Shown: piece after piece, positions 24,948 to 34,258 of the stretch
Layout: every line of letters starts with the position of its first letter
Position numbering within the stretch: the stretch's first letter is position 1
From: Solirubrobacter sp963848475
Lineage (GTDB): Bacteria > Actinomycetota > Thermoleophilia > Solirubrobacterales > Solirubrobacteraceae
DNA: 64,000 bases
NCBI GenBank assembly: GCA_963848475.1
Contig: CAWKDW010000004.1
Coordinates: 124,001-188,000 of the forward strand
Reading direction: 5' to 3'
Translations under genes and position numbers: made by a program
Notes under the pieces: generated by a model
Database searches by the model: none
What the model was told of the DNA's origin: nothing
The model's input: the letters and a program-made list of their open reading frames with translations, nothing else

Positions 24948-26160
24948 GCGGGCGCAGGATCTGGTAGACGACGACCGCGGCGAGCGTGCCGAGGGCGATG
25001 CCGGCGAACTCGTAGTCGCCCCAGTGCAGGGTGTAGTTCCCGGCGCCGACGACAAGCGCGACGGCCGCGGTGCAGAGGTTGACCGGGTCGCGGAAGTCGA
25101 CGTTGGCCTCGATCCAGATACGCGCGCCGAGCACGGCGATCAGGCCGAACAGGATCGTCACGGCGCCGCCCAGGACGCCGACGGGGATCGCGCTGATCAC
25201 GGCTCCGAACTTGGGCAGCAGCGCCAGCGCGATCGCGATCAGGCCGGCGATGATGTACGCGAGCGTCGAGTAGACGCGGGTCAGGCCCATCACGCCGATG
25301 TTCTCCGCGTAGGTCGTGGTGCCGACGCCGCCGAACGCGCCGGCGAGCGTGGTCGCCGCGCCGTCGGCCATGATCGAGCGGCCGATCATCGGGTCCAGGT
25401 CGCGCTCGGTCATCGCCGCCACGGCCTTGACGTGGGCGGCGTTCTCGGCGATCAGGACGAGCACGACGGCAGGGACGATCAGCAGGATCGCGTGGGCCTG
25501 GAAGGTGGGTGTCGTGAAGTCCGGGAAGCCGACCCAGTCGGCGGCGTGGACCGCCGTCCAGTCGACCTTGCCGAGGATCGCCGCGAAGATGTAGCCCGCC
25601 GCGACGCCGAGGAAGACCGAGAGCTTGGCCGGGAGGCCGCGCAGGCCGACGGTCGCGAACAGGATCGCCGCGAGCGTGAAGAGCGCGATGCCGGCCTGCT
25701 GGGAGAACTCGTCCTTGGCCACCGGCGCGAGGTTGAGGCCGATCAGCGCGACGATCGCGCCGGTGACGACCGGCGGCAGCAGAAACTCGATCACGCGGTA
25801 GCCGACGCGGTCGATGATCAGGCCGATCACCGCGAGCGTGACGCCCGCGCAGAAGATGCCGCCGAGCGCGACCGCAATGCCACCATCGGCCTTCGCGGCG
25901 AGTATCGGCGCGATGAACGCGAACGACGAGCCGGTGTAGGACGGCACCCGGTTACGCGTGATCAGGACGAAGAGCAGCGTGCCGATGCCGCTGAACAGCA
26001 GCGTCGTGCTGACCGGGAACCCGACCAGGACCGGCACGATCGCCGTCGATCCGAACATCGCCAGCACGTGCTGGCCGCCGAGACCGAGCATCGCGGGCCA
26101 CGCGAGACGCTCGTCCGGTGCGATGACCTGCCCTTCACCCGCCCGCCGCAGGGTCCACAT
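24889..26160 (-). CDS. NCS2-family uracil/xanthine permease
   Basis: This 423-residue transporter has about 14 membrane segments and UraA-type motifs: LGGQHVLAMFGSTAIVPVL, PSYTGSSFAFIAP, IAENAAHVKAVAAM and GGVGTTTYAENIGVM, where the Glu and QH segments bind the nucleobase. Proton-coupled uptake of uracil or a related base is expected. The N-terminus is long (MWTLRRAGEGQVIAPDERLA), and the true start may be internal. Confidence 0.92.
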   Translation of the reverse strand: MWTLRRAGEGQVIAPDERLAWPAMLGLGGQHVLAMFGSTAIVPVLVGFPVSTTLLFSGIGTLLFVLITRNRVPSYTGSSFAFIAPILAAKADGGIAVALGGIFCAGVTLAVIGLIIDRVGYRVIEFLLPPVVTGAIVALIGLNLAPVAKDEFSQQAGIALFTLAAILFATVGLRGLPAKLSVFLGVAAGYIFAAILGKVDWTAVHAADWVGFPDFTTPTFQAHAILLIVPAVVLVLIAENAAHVKAVAAMTERDLDPMIGRSIMADGAATTLAGAFGGVGTTTYAENIGVMGLTRVYSTLAYIIAGLIAIALALLPKFGAVISAIPVGVLGGAVTILFGLIAVLGARIWIEANVDFRDPVNLCTAAVALVVGAGNYTLHWGDYEFAGIALGTLAAVVVYQILRPLSAGTPSPPTEREPAPRTR

Positions 26161-26183
26161 GCGGCTGCAAGCTACTCCGGTCG

Positions 26184-29082
26184 TCAGACGTCGCCGCGCT
26201 CGCGCCCGACGGCCTCCGCGACCTCGGCGCGCGAGCGGACGCCGAGCTTGCCGAACAGCCGTGTCATGTGGCTCTCGACGGTCTTCTCGGAGAGGAAGAG
26301 GTCGGCCGCGATCTCCTTGTTGGTGTGGCCCTGCGCGACGAGCTCGGCGACCTCACGCTCGCGTCCCGACAGGCTCGCGAGGCCTTCGCCGCCGGCCGCG
26401 CGCCGCCGCCGCGCGCCGGACTTGCGGCCGCGCCGGCGCAGCTCCCGCGCCGCCTCGTCGCGCAGCCGCACCGCGCCGCAGCCGCCGAGTTCGGACTCCG
26501 CGCGCTCGAGCAGCGGGACGCCGATCTCGCCGTCCGCGGCGCGTCCGGCGAGCGTCCGCGCCCGGCCCGCTTGGATGACCGCGCCGACGGAATCTGCGAG
26601 CTCCGCGGCCTTCAGCGCGGCACTCAAGGGGTCAGACCCCTTGAGTGGGGTCGACTCAAGGGGTCGGACCCCTAGGAGGTCGAGCTGGGCTCGCGCGCAG
26701 AGGACGGAGGCCTCGGCGTAGGGGAGGCCCAGGCCGCCGGCCAGCGCTTCGCCGCGCGCGCACCCACTCGGCGGCCGCGGCGGGGCGGTCGAGGGCGAGC
26801 TCGGCTCGGGCGAGGATCGCGTAGAGCCAGGCGCGGCGGCCGGGCTCGACGCCCGGGAACTCCGGGGCGCCGCCGGCGCTCATCGCCGTCAGGCAGCCCT
26901 CGGGCTCTCCGGCCTCCAGCGACGCGGCGGCGACGTGGACGCGCGTCGCGCCCGACAGGACGCTTTCGTCGAGGCCGTCGAGCAGCGCCATCGCCTCGGC
27001 GCCGGAGGCCCTGGCCCGGCCGAGTTCCCCGCGCAGCGCGGAGACCCAGGCGTCGGCGGTCAAAGCGAAGCAGAGCATCTGGCGGTTGCCCCACAGCCGC
27101 GCGCCCTCGACCGCCGCGTCGGCCGCCTCGAACGCCTCGGCCAGCCGTCCGCGAACCTCCAGAGCGTGGGCGAGGCCGATCGTCATCGGGATCACGAACT
27201 GGCCCTGCCCCGACGCTCGCGAGACCGCGATGCCGCGGCGGAAGTGGCGGATCGCGTCGTCATAGCGCTCGCAGAAGAACTCCGCGAACCCGAGGTAGTA
27301 GGCGGTGTCGAGCCGGCCGGCGAGGGCGCCGTCGTCGAGCGCGTCGAGCTGTGCGGCGGCGTCGGAACGCAAGACCTGGGCATCCGCGATCTGGCCGAGC
27401 CCGAGCGCGCCGAAGCACTCCAGAGCGACCGCGACGGCCGCGAACGGCGGTGCGCCGATCGACTCCGCGCTCGCCAGCGCGCGCTGGGCCCATGAGCGCA
27501 CGCCCGCGAAGTCGCTGTCGTACAAGGCGTCGGCGGCGAGCTCGACCTCGAGGTCCGCGGCCGCCCACGAACCCTCCGAGCCGAGTTCCGCCAAGGCCCC
27601 GAGCAACCGTGCGTGCGCCGCGGCGTGGCGGCCGAGCAGGTTCTCGCACATCGCGCAGCCCGCCACCAACCGCGCACGCACGGGCGCGAGCTCTGGGCCG
27701 ACCAGCGCCAGGCCCTCGTCCAGCGCCGAGAGCGCGGCCTCCAAGCGCCCGGTGGCCGCCAAGGCCTGGGCGAGCCCGACCAGCAGCTCCAGCCGCTGCG
27801 GGATCGTCTCGGGCGTCTCCGGCATCAGCCGCAGCGCGGCGCCGAAGCGGTCCGCCGCGGTGGCGGGTGCTCGGGCCGAGGCATGGCGACCGGCCTCGAT
27901 CAGCACCGCCAAGGCTTCCGTGTCTCCCGGCCGAGCGCAGCGCTCCAGATGATGTGCCCGCGCGGCGAGCCCGCCACCGCGCAACGCCAAGGCGTCCGCC
28001 GCGCGGCGATGGGCGCCGATCCGCCACCCGTCGGCGGCGGACTCGTAGATCGCGAGCCGGACGAGCGGGTGCCGGAAGCGGTAGCGCCGCGGGAGTTCCG
28101 TCGAAGTGAGCAGCGCGCCGGCCAGCAGCTCGTCCAGCGCATCAAGAGCGTCAGCCTCAACCAGCCCCGCGGCCGCCGCGGCGAGGTCGAGATCGACGGG
28201 GTCGCCCGCCACCGCGGCGCCCTGCGCGAGCGACCGCCCCGCGACGGTCAGCGCGGCGATCTCCTGCGAGAGCGCCAGCGCGACGGCGCGCGGTACCCCG
28301 GTGCCCGAAGGCTCGGCGGCCACCGCGCGGCCCGCGGCATGCTCGCGTGCGAGCTGCTGCAGGTAGAACGGGTTGCCGCCGCCGGCCTCGTAGATCTCTC
28401 CCCGCACAGCGACGGGGATGTTCGCCCCGAGCAGCGTCTCGGCATCCGCGAACGAGAGCGCGCCGAGCGGGTGCTCGATCACGGCGCCGCTTCGCTCTGC
28501 CGTCGCCAGCGCCGTCGCCAGCAGCGGCCGCACCGGCGCGGGGCGGAACGCCAGCGCGAGCGCGACGCGGCCTCGCGGCGGGCGCCGCAGCAGGTGCGCG
28601 ACGAGCTCCAGCGACGCGTCGTCGGCCCACTGCAGGTCATCCAACGCGAGCACCACCGGCTGCCGCCGCGCCAGTGCCTCCAGCAGCGCCCGGACCGCAC
28701 GGTGGGTGCGATAGCGCTCGTCCTGAAGCCCGGCGGGCACGCGGCCGACGGCGGGCAGCACGGCGGCCAGCTCCGGGAGCTGATCGCCCACCAGCCGCTC
28801 CAGCCGGTGGACGCCGAGCAGCTCCGCGTGCTCGGCCAGCGCGTCCTCCCAGACGCCGAACGGCAGTTCGCGCTCGAACTCCGACGCACGCCCGCCGAGC
28901 ACCAGTGCATCACGCGACACCGCGCGCGCGGACAGCTCCTCCAGCAGCCGCGTCTTGCCGATCCCGCCCTCGCCCGAGAACGCCAGCACGGCGCCCTTGC
29001 GGCGCTCGAGCTCGGTCAGCGCGGCATCCACGGCAGCGAGCTCTGCGCGCCGACCGAGTAGCGATCCATTAGGGGCAGGCAT
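26184..29082 (-). CDS. Large LuxR-family ATPase transcriptional regulator (one frame change)
   Basis: This LAL/MalT-like regulator has about 965 residues. The N-terminal STAND-type ATPase reads LGRRAELAAVDAALTELE, Walker A SGEGGIGKTRLLEEL and Walker B VVLALDDLQWAD. A long helical-repeat region follows, and a C-terminal LuxR helix-turn-helix (LSGREREVAELVAQGHTNKEIAADL). The frame changes near 26757 in a CG-repeat. In the linker just before the HTH, the coding sequence runs through two copies of a palindromic repeat, giving a peptide with LKGSDPLS. The regulated genes are unknown. Confidence 0.85.
26622..26673. repeat. Palindromic repeat pair within the LuxR-type regulator
   Basis: Bases 26622-26646 form a perfect inverted repeat: arms ACTCAAGGGGTC and GACCCCTTGAGT around one base. 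A second, truncated copy with one changed centre base occupies 26654-26673. The same core occurs three times at 61791-61907. Both copies are read through in frame by the regulator gene. Confidence 0.85.
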
Positions 29083-29188
29083 GAGGACTTGGGTGCCAAG
29101 TTATCCGGCCGAGGCATCCGCCAAGGCGCCACGTGCGGAGTAAGGGGCAAGACCTCCTCTCAACTCCCCTCCGAAAGCGAGGAACGAG

Positions 29189-29863
29189 ATGCATATGAAC
29201 AAGACCCTGGTGGCTCTGGCTGCAACCACCGCACTTGCCCTGGGCGCGACCGCCTGCGGCGGCTCGGATGACTCGAGCACCACCCCTGGCTCCACAGCCT
29301 CGACGAACACTGAAGCCGTCAAGCCCGTGGCCGAGATCCCGGCGCTCACCGGCAAGGACACCGCGGTCACGCTCGACTCCGGTTTCGTCGACGCGCTCGG
29401 CTCGCTCAAGCTCACCCCGGCGCCGGTCGGCACCGCGGAGATCAGCGACGCCGGCGTCGCCTCCTTCCCGATCACCGGCGGCAACGTCAAGTACTTCACG
29501 CCGGGCACCGAGTCCCCCTACGTGCAGGGCATGATCGACCATGACGGCAGCGGCCTGAGCCTCACGGGCGGCGGCAAGGTGGTCGAACTGACCGACTTCG
29601 AGGTCGACCCCGGCAAGTCCGTCCTGACCGGCAAGGTCACCGTCGACGGCGACGTCGCCGCCGAGTCCGCGCCCCTGTTCTTCCTCGACGGTCGCACGCT
29701 GAAGCCGCTCGAGACCGGAGACAACGGCACGGCGATCCTCGAAGGCACCACCGTCAAGCTCAAGCAGGAGGCGGCTGACCTGCTCAACCAGACCTTCGGC
29801 ACCGACGCGCTCGCGGGCGGCTTCGTCATCGGCGTCGCCAAGATCACGGTCAACACCGCGTAA
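29189..29863 (+). CDS. Secreted lipoprotein of unknown function
   Basis: The 224-residue protein has a lipoprotein signal (LVALAATTALALGATAC) with the lipobox cysteine followed by a Gly/Ser/Thr linker. The mature part is beta-rich, with repeated Gly-Thr strands (GKVTVDGDVAAESAPLFFLDG, FVIGVAKITVN), somewhat like HtaA-type extracellular domains, but the match is too weak to assign. AGGA five bases before ATG 29189 supports that start. It stands alone between the LuxR-type regulator and a convergent acyltransferase. Confidence 0.8.
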   Translation: MHMNKTLVALAATTALALGATACGGSDDSSTTPGSTASTNTEAVKPVAEIPALTGKDTAVTLDSGFVDALGSLKLTPAPVGTAEISDAGVASFPITGGNVKYFTPGTESPYVQGMIDHDGSGLSLTGGGKVVELTDFEVDPGKSVLTGKVTVDGDVAAESAPLFFLDGRTLKPLETGDNGTAILEGTTVKLKQEAADLLNQTFGTDALAGGFVIGVAKITVNTA

Positions 29864-29866
29864 CAC

Positions 29867-30937
29867 TCAGCCCTCAGCAGGAAGTGGTTCCCGAGCGGTC
29901 GGGCGCGAAAGCGCCCGGCCGCTCAGTGCTATCGCGGGTCGTTCGATCAGGTACCAGCTCGAAATCGCCAGCGCGAAGGTGAGCGGCAGCACCCAGAAGA
30001 TCGCCGGGACGAAGCGCTCCGGGAAGCGGTGGTGCAGCTGCAGTCCGTAGAGGACCGGCATGTGCCACAGGTAGACGCCGAAGGAGAGCGTCCCGAGAGC
30101 CCGCAGCGGCGGGCTGCCGAGCACCCGGCCGGGGCGGAACGCGAGCGCCCAGATGATCGCGCCGAAGCCGATCGAGGCCGGCAGGTCACCGATGGCGTGG
30201 CCCAGCGCCGGGCTGTGGCCGCCGCTGTGCCAGACCGCGTTGGCCAGCACCGTCGCGGCGCCCGCGTACGCCACCCAACGGGGAGGCGCGGACTTCATCG
30301 ACGCGGCCGCGATCCCGCAGGCGAACGCGCCGAGGTAGCTCGGGAGCGTCCAGGTCGCCTCCGGCGGCCAGTGGTTGACGACGCCGGCGATCGTGTACGC
30401 GAGGCTCGCGACGAGCAGCGTGGCGCAGATCGCGAGCGGCTTGCCGGCGCGCAGCAGCGCCAGCCCGATCAGCGGCAGCACGACATAGAAGGTGACCTCG
30501 ATGTGCAGCGACCACATCGGCGGGTCGAGCTGGTTGCGCGTCTGGGGGAACACGTTGGAGACGAACAGCAGGAACTTCGGCAGGTCGTGCAGCGCGATGT
30601 CGCGCCCGTGGCCGGTGCCATGGAGCAGCCACAAGGTGCCGAGGACGGCGGCCCAGTAGGCGGGAGCGATCCGCGCGAAGCGCCGCACGGCGTAGCGGCC
30701 GAGCGAGGGCGGCCGGCGCTGGAGCCACGGCTGCGCGAGCACGAAGCCCGAGAGCACGAAGAACAGCTCGACGGCGACCCGGAGCTCGCCGATCGATCGG
30801 TCCAGCAGGTCCGTGCGCCCGTGGGCCGGGAAATTCGCGTCGGTGAACATCCACACGTGCGTGACGACGACGCCCAGCGCGGCGAGGCCGCGCAGTCCAT
30901 CCAGTGCGTGCAGCCGGGGGCGAGAAATCCGGGTCAC
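29867..30937 (-). CDS. Membrane acyltransferase (acyltransferase 3 / OafA family)
   Basis: This 356-residue polytopic protein begins RLHALDGLRGLAALGVVVTH, the signature of family-3 acyltransferases with the catalytic-site His. Further motifs are FFVLSGFVLAQPWL, RRFARIAPAYW and GVYLWHMPVLY. Such enzymes acylate extracytoplasmic sugars such as cell-wall glycans, O-antigen or secondary metabolites. About ten membrane helices are readable. The substrate is unknown. Confidence 0.92.
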   Translation of the reverse strand: MTRISRPRLHALDGLRGLAALGVVVTHVWMFTDANFPAHGRTDLLDRSIGELRVAVELFFVLSGFVLAQPWLQRRPPSLGRYAVRRFARIAPAYWAAVLGTLWLLHGTGHGRDIALHDLPKFLLFVSNVFPQTRNQLDPPMWSLHIEVTFYVVLPLIGLALLRAGKPLAICATLLVASLAYTIAGVVNHWPPEATWTLPSYLGAFACGIAAASMKSAPPRWVAYAGAATVLANAVWHSGGHSPALGHAIGDLPASIGFGAIIWALAFRPGRVLGSPPLRALGTLSFGVYLWHMPVLYGLQLHHRFPERFVPAIFWVLPLTFALAISSWYLIERPAIALSGRALSRPTAREPLPAEG

Positions 30938-30958
30938 GTCCTACCGTCCAGGTCATGA

Positions 30959-32998
30959 GTGACCGCCCGCAAGCAACTCCTGGAGCGCCTCGCCGGCCCG
31001 GACGCGCGCTTCCGTGAGCACCAGCTCGAGGCGATCAACGACCTGGTCGAGGATCGCGCACGCGTGCTCTGCGTGCAGCGCACCGGCTGGGGCAAGTCCG
31101 CCGTCTACTTCCTGGCCACGACGCTGCTGCGCGAACAGGGTGCGGGCCCCGCGCTGATCGTCTCGCCGCTGCTGGCGCTGATGCGCAACCAGATCGCGGC
31201 GGCCGAGAAGCTCGGGATCCGCGCGTACACGATCAACTCGACCAACCGCGACGGCTGGGAGGAGGTCCAGTCGCTGCTGGAGGCCGACGCCGTCGACCTG
31301 TTGCTGATCAGCCCCGAGCGGCTCAACAACCCGCAGTTCCGGCGCGAGATGCTGCCCGTGTTCGCCGAGCGGGTCGGACTGCTCGTGGTCGACGAGGCGC
31401 ATTGCATCAGCGACTGGGGCCACGACTTCCGGCCCGACTACCGGCGCCTGGCGGAGATGATCGAGCGGCTCCCGGAGGGCGTGGCCGTGCTCTGCACGAC
31501 GGCGACGGCGAACGACCGCGTCGTCGCCGATGTCGCCGAGCAGCTGAAACTCGGGCACGCGGGGGCGCTGAAGACCTATCGCGGGCCGCTCGGCCGCGAG
31601 TCGCTGCGGCTCGAGGTCGTGGAGCTTCCCGCGCAGGCCGACCGGCTGGCCTGGCTTGCGACGCATCTGCCGACCCTGCCCGGCTCGGGGATCGTGTACA
31701 CGTTGACCAAGCGCGACGCCGACACGGTCGCCGAGTGGCTCAACGGCCACGGCGTCCCCGCCGAGGCCTACAGCGGCGAGGTCGGAACCGACCGCCGGAT
31801 CGAGGTCGAGGAGCGGCTGCTGCGCAACGACCTGAAGGCCGTCGTGGCCACGAGCGCGCTCGGGATGGGCTACGACAAACCCGATCTCGGCTTCGTCGTG
31901 CACTACCAGGCGCCCGGCTCGGTGATCAGCTACTACCAGCAGGTCGGCCGCGCCGGCCGCGCCATCGACCGCGCCGAGGTCGTGCTCCTGCGTGGCCGCG
32001 AGGACCGCCGGATCCAGGACTTCTTCATCGAGCAGGCGTTCCCGCCGAAGGACCGCGTGGACCGCGTGCTGGAGGCGATCGAGGACGGCGCGACGACGCC
32101 GCAGCTGATGGGCGCCGTCAACCTCGGCAAGAGCCGGATCGAGGCGATGCTGAAGGTGCTCGACGTCGAGGGCGCCGTGCAGCGCAACGGGACGCGCTGG
32201 ACGCTCGTGCCCGGCAGCGAGTGGCACTACGACGGCGACCGCTACGCGCACGTGACCGCCTTGCGGCGGCGCGAGCAGGAGGCGATGGCGGCGTTCGGCG
32301 CCGACGGCCGCTGCCTGATGCGCGCGCTGCGGGAGGAGCTCGACGACCCCGATCCGCGGGACTGCGGCGTCTGCGCGGTCTGCACCCAGCAGAGATTCGC
32401 CGATCCGCTCGACCCTGTGCTCGTCCGCGAAGCGGCACTGCACCTGCGGTCGCGCCCGATCATCCTCGAGACCAAGAAGATGGCGCCCGACGCCGAGGGC
32501 AAGATGAAGAAGCTCGGCGACGACGTGCGCGCCGAGGAGGGCCGCGCGCTCGCCCGCCTCGGCGACGGCGGCTGGGATCCGCTCGTGCAGTCCGGCCGCC
32601 GCGAAGGCCACTTCGCCGACGAGCTCGTGCAAGCGGCGGCCGAGACCGTCCGCACGTGGCGCCCGCCGGTGCGCTGGGTCACGGCGGTGCCGTCACTGCG
32701 CAGCGGCGACCTCGTGCCTGAATTCGCGCAACGACTCGCCGCCGCCCTGAACCTCCCGTTTCACGCCGTGCTCGAGCGCGTCGGGACCAATCCCCCGCAG
32801 CGCGAGATGACCAACTCCGTCCAGCAGGTCGCAAACGTCCGCGGCGAGTTCGCGGTGACACAAGGCCCGCCGCCCGACGGGTGCCTGCTCGTGGACGACG
32901 TCCGCTTCAGCGGCTGGACGCTCGCGATGGTCGCCGGACAGCTGCGACGCAAGGGCTCCGGCCCGGTGTTCCCGCTCGCGCTGGCCACCGCCTTCTAG
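30959..32998 (+). CDS. RecQ-family DNA helicase with C-terminal phosphoribosyltransferase-like domain
   Basis: This 679-residue protein has SF2 helicase motifs: Walker A QRTGWGKSAVYF, motif II VVDEAHCISDWGHDFR, motif III TTATAND and motif VI QQVGRAGRA. A zinc-binding stretch follows (CGVCAVCTQQ). The last 200 residues are not RQC/HRDC: they end with GCLLVDDVRFSGWTLAMVAG, the PRPP-loop motif of type I phosphoribosyltransferases, preceded by a FHAVLERVGTNPPQ region like ComF. It should unwind DNA in repair; the role of the fused domain is unknown. The start is GTG 30959. Confidence 0.9.
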   Translation: MTARKQLLERLAGPDARFREHQLEAINDLVEDRARVLCVQRTGWGKSAVYFLATTLLREQGAGPALIVSPLLALMRNQIAAAEKLGIRAYTINSTNRDGWEEVQSLLEADAVDLLLISPERLNNPQFRREMLPVFAERVGLLVVDEAHCISDWGHDFRPDYRRLAEMIERLPEGVAVLCTTATANDRVVADVAEQLKLGHAGALKTYRGPLGRESLRLEVVELPAQADRLAWLATHLPTLPGSGIVYTLTKRDADTVAEWLNGHGVPAEAYSGEVGTDRRIEVEERLLRNDLKAVVATSALGMGYDKPDLGFVVHYQAPGSVISYYQQVGRAGRAIDRAEVVLLRGREDRRIQDFFIEQAFPPKDRVDRVLEAIEDGATTPQLMGAVNLGKSRIEAMLKVLDVEGAVQRNGTRWTLVPGSEWHYDGDRYAHVTALRRREQEAMAAFGADGRCLMRALREELDDPDPRDCGVCAVCTQQRFADPLDPVLVREAALHLRSRPIILETKKMAPDAEGKMKKLGDDVRAEEGRALARLGDGGWDPLVQSGRREGHFADELVQAAAETVRTWRPPVRWVTAVPSLRSGDLVPEFAQRLAAALNLPFHAVLERVGTNPPQREMTNSVQQVANVRGEFAVTQGPPPDGCLLVDDVRFSGWTLAMVAGQLRRKGSGPVFPLALATAF

Positions 32999-33549
32999 CG
33001 GAAGAGGAGCTTCTCCCACAGCCGCTTGTGGCGGACCTTGACGACGCCGAACACTGACCCGCCGGTGAGCACGACCCGCGGCGCGCCGGGCACGGTCGGC
33101 GGTCTCGTGTCGAGCTTGAGCTGACCGAGCTTGGAACGGGCGCGCACGTCGACCTCGACGCCTTCCGGCACCAGCACGTCGACGGTTCCGAACAGCGTCC
33201 AGGCGTGGATGCGGATCTCCGGCCCGCTGATCCGGGCCTGGCGCAGGTCGAGTTGGATGTGCCCGAACCAGGAGCGGAAGCTGCTGTCGGCCGGGACGAC
33301 CCACGCCCCGTTGCGCTTGACGTCGTTGAGCGAGCTCTCCTCGATCGGCGCCTGTTCGCGGATCGCGATCGCCGCGGGAAGGTCCACCGTCAGCGCGCCG
33401 AGTTCGGAGCGCATCACCGCGGAGGCCGCGGCCTCGATGCGATCGGCCAGTTCCTCGAACGTCAGCCGGCCCTCGGCCGCGGCGTTTCGCAACCGCTCCA
33501 TGGTCGCCTCGCGTTCGGCGTCAGAAGCACGAACGCCACCGAATTCCAT
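32995..33549 (-). CDS. DUF1707 domain protein with LiaF-like C-terminal domain
   Basis: This 184-residue protein has an N-terminal DUF1707 domain (VRASDAEREATMERLRNAAAEGRL and TFEELADRIEAA), a motif that opens many actinobacterial membrane-linked proteins. The C-terminal part is a beta-helix-like domain (ISGPEIRIHAWTLFGTVDVL, GVEVDVRARSKLGQLKLD) similar to the C terminus of LiaF/DUF2154 cell-envelope stress proteins. No membrane helix separates them. It converges with recQ (4-base overlap). Confidence 0.82.
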   Translation of the reverse strand: MEFGGVRASDAEREATMERLRNAAAEGRLTFEELADRIEAAASAVMRSELGALTVDLPAAIAIREQAPIEESSLNDVKRNGAWVVPADSSFRSWFGHIQLDLRQARISGPEIRIHAWTLFGTVDVLVPEGVEVDVRARSKLGQLKLDTRPPTVPGAPRVVLTGGSVFGVVKVRHKRLWEKLLFR

Positions 33550-33582
33550 GCAATCGCACTCTAGAGGGAGTAGAAATGGATC

Positions 33583-34239
33583 GTGGTCGGGTCATCGGTG
33601 CCGCGGCTCCGCCGGACCTTCACCCGGGCTCTGCTCGCGGGTGACGCGAGTGCTGCCGAACGCGTCGTCCGCGAGGCGATGCTCGAAGGGCTCTCCGCAA
33701 CCGAGATCGACATGGAGCTGATCGCGCCCGCGCTGTTCCTGGTCGGCGAGAAGTGGGCGACCGGCGCGATCACCGTCGCCGACGAGCACCTGGCGTCCGA
33801 GATCGCGCTGCGCGTGCTCGCGCTGCAGCGCGAGGCGCGCCGCGCGGTCCGCCGGCGCCGCCGGCGGCGAGTCTTGCTGCTCGCGCCCCAGGGAGAACGG
33901 CACGTGATCGGCCTGCACATGGCCACCGATCTGCTGTTCGCGGCCGGCTACGAGACCTTCCTGCTGGGCGCCGACGTCCCCCTCGCCGACATCGGCGTCG
34001 CCGCGTCCCGCCACAACGCCGATGTCGTCTGCTTCACCGCGACGATGCCCGAGAGCGCCGAGCGCCTCGACGCCGCGATCGACTATCTGCACGCCGCGCG
34101 GCCCGGGTGCGCGGTTCTGCTCGGTGGCAGCGCGGTGCCGTTCGAGGTCGCGGCCAGTTGGGGCGCGGCGGTCTGCCCGGACGTCTCGGAGGCGGTCGCC
34201 AGCGTCGATGCGCTCGTGCACCGCGCGCCGCTCAATTGA
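33583..34239 (+). CDS. Stand-alone cobalamin-binding protein of the CarH/LitR type
   Basis: The 218-residue protein has a four-helix cap and a Rossmann B12-binding domain. The cap shows W58 with E68 and H69 (KWATGAITVADEHLASE), the same spacing as Trp131/Glu141/His142 of the photoreceptor CarH. The lower-ligand motif E105-R-H107-V-I-G110 fits (E/D)xHxxG. The residue after the Trp is Ala, where CarH has the His that ligates cobalt after light exposure. There is no MerR DNA-binding domain. It may be a sensor subunit or a corrinoid carrier. It is followed by a sugar kinase 19 bases downstream. Confidence 0.8.
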   Translation: MVGSSVPRLRRTFTRALLAGDASAAERVVREAMLEGLSATEIDMELIAPALFLVGEKWATGAITVADEHLASEIALRVLALQREARRAVRRRRRRRVLLLAPQGERHVIGLHMATDLLFAAGYETFLLGADVPLADIGVAASRHNADVVCFTATMPESAERLDAAIDYLHAARPGCAVLLGGSAVPFEVAASWGAAVCPDVSEAVASVDALVHRAPLN

Positions 34240-34258
34240 ACGGATAGGGTTCGCCGCG

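Noticed and set aside
25024..26721. Plus-strand open frame of 565 codons antisense to the uracil permease
   Set aside because: Highly charged repetitive composition typical of reverse-strand shadows in high-GC DNA. The permease is certain.
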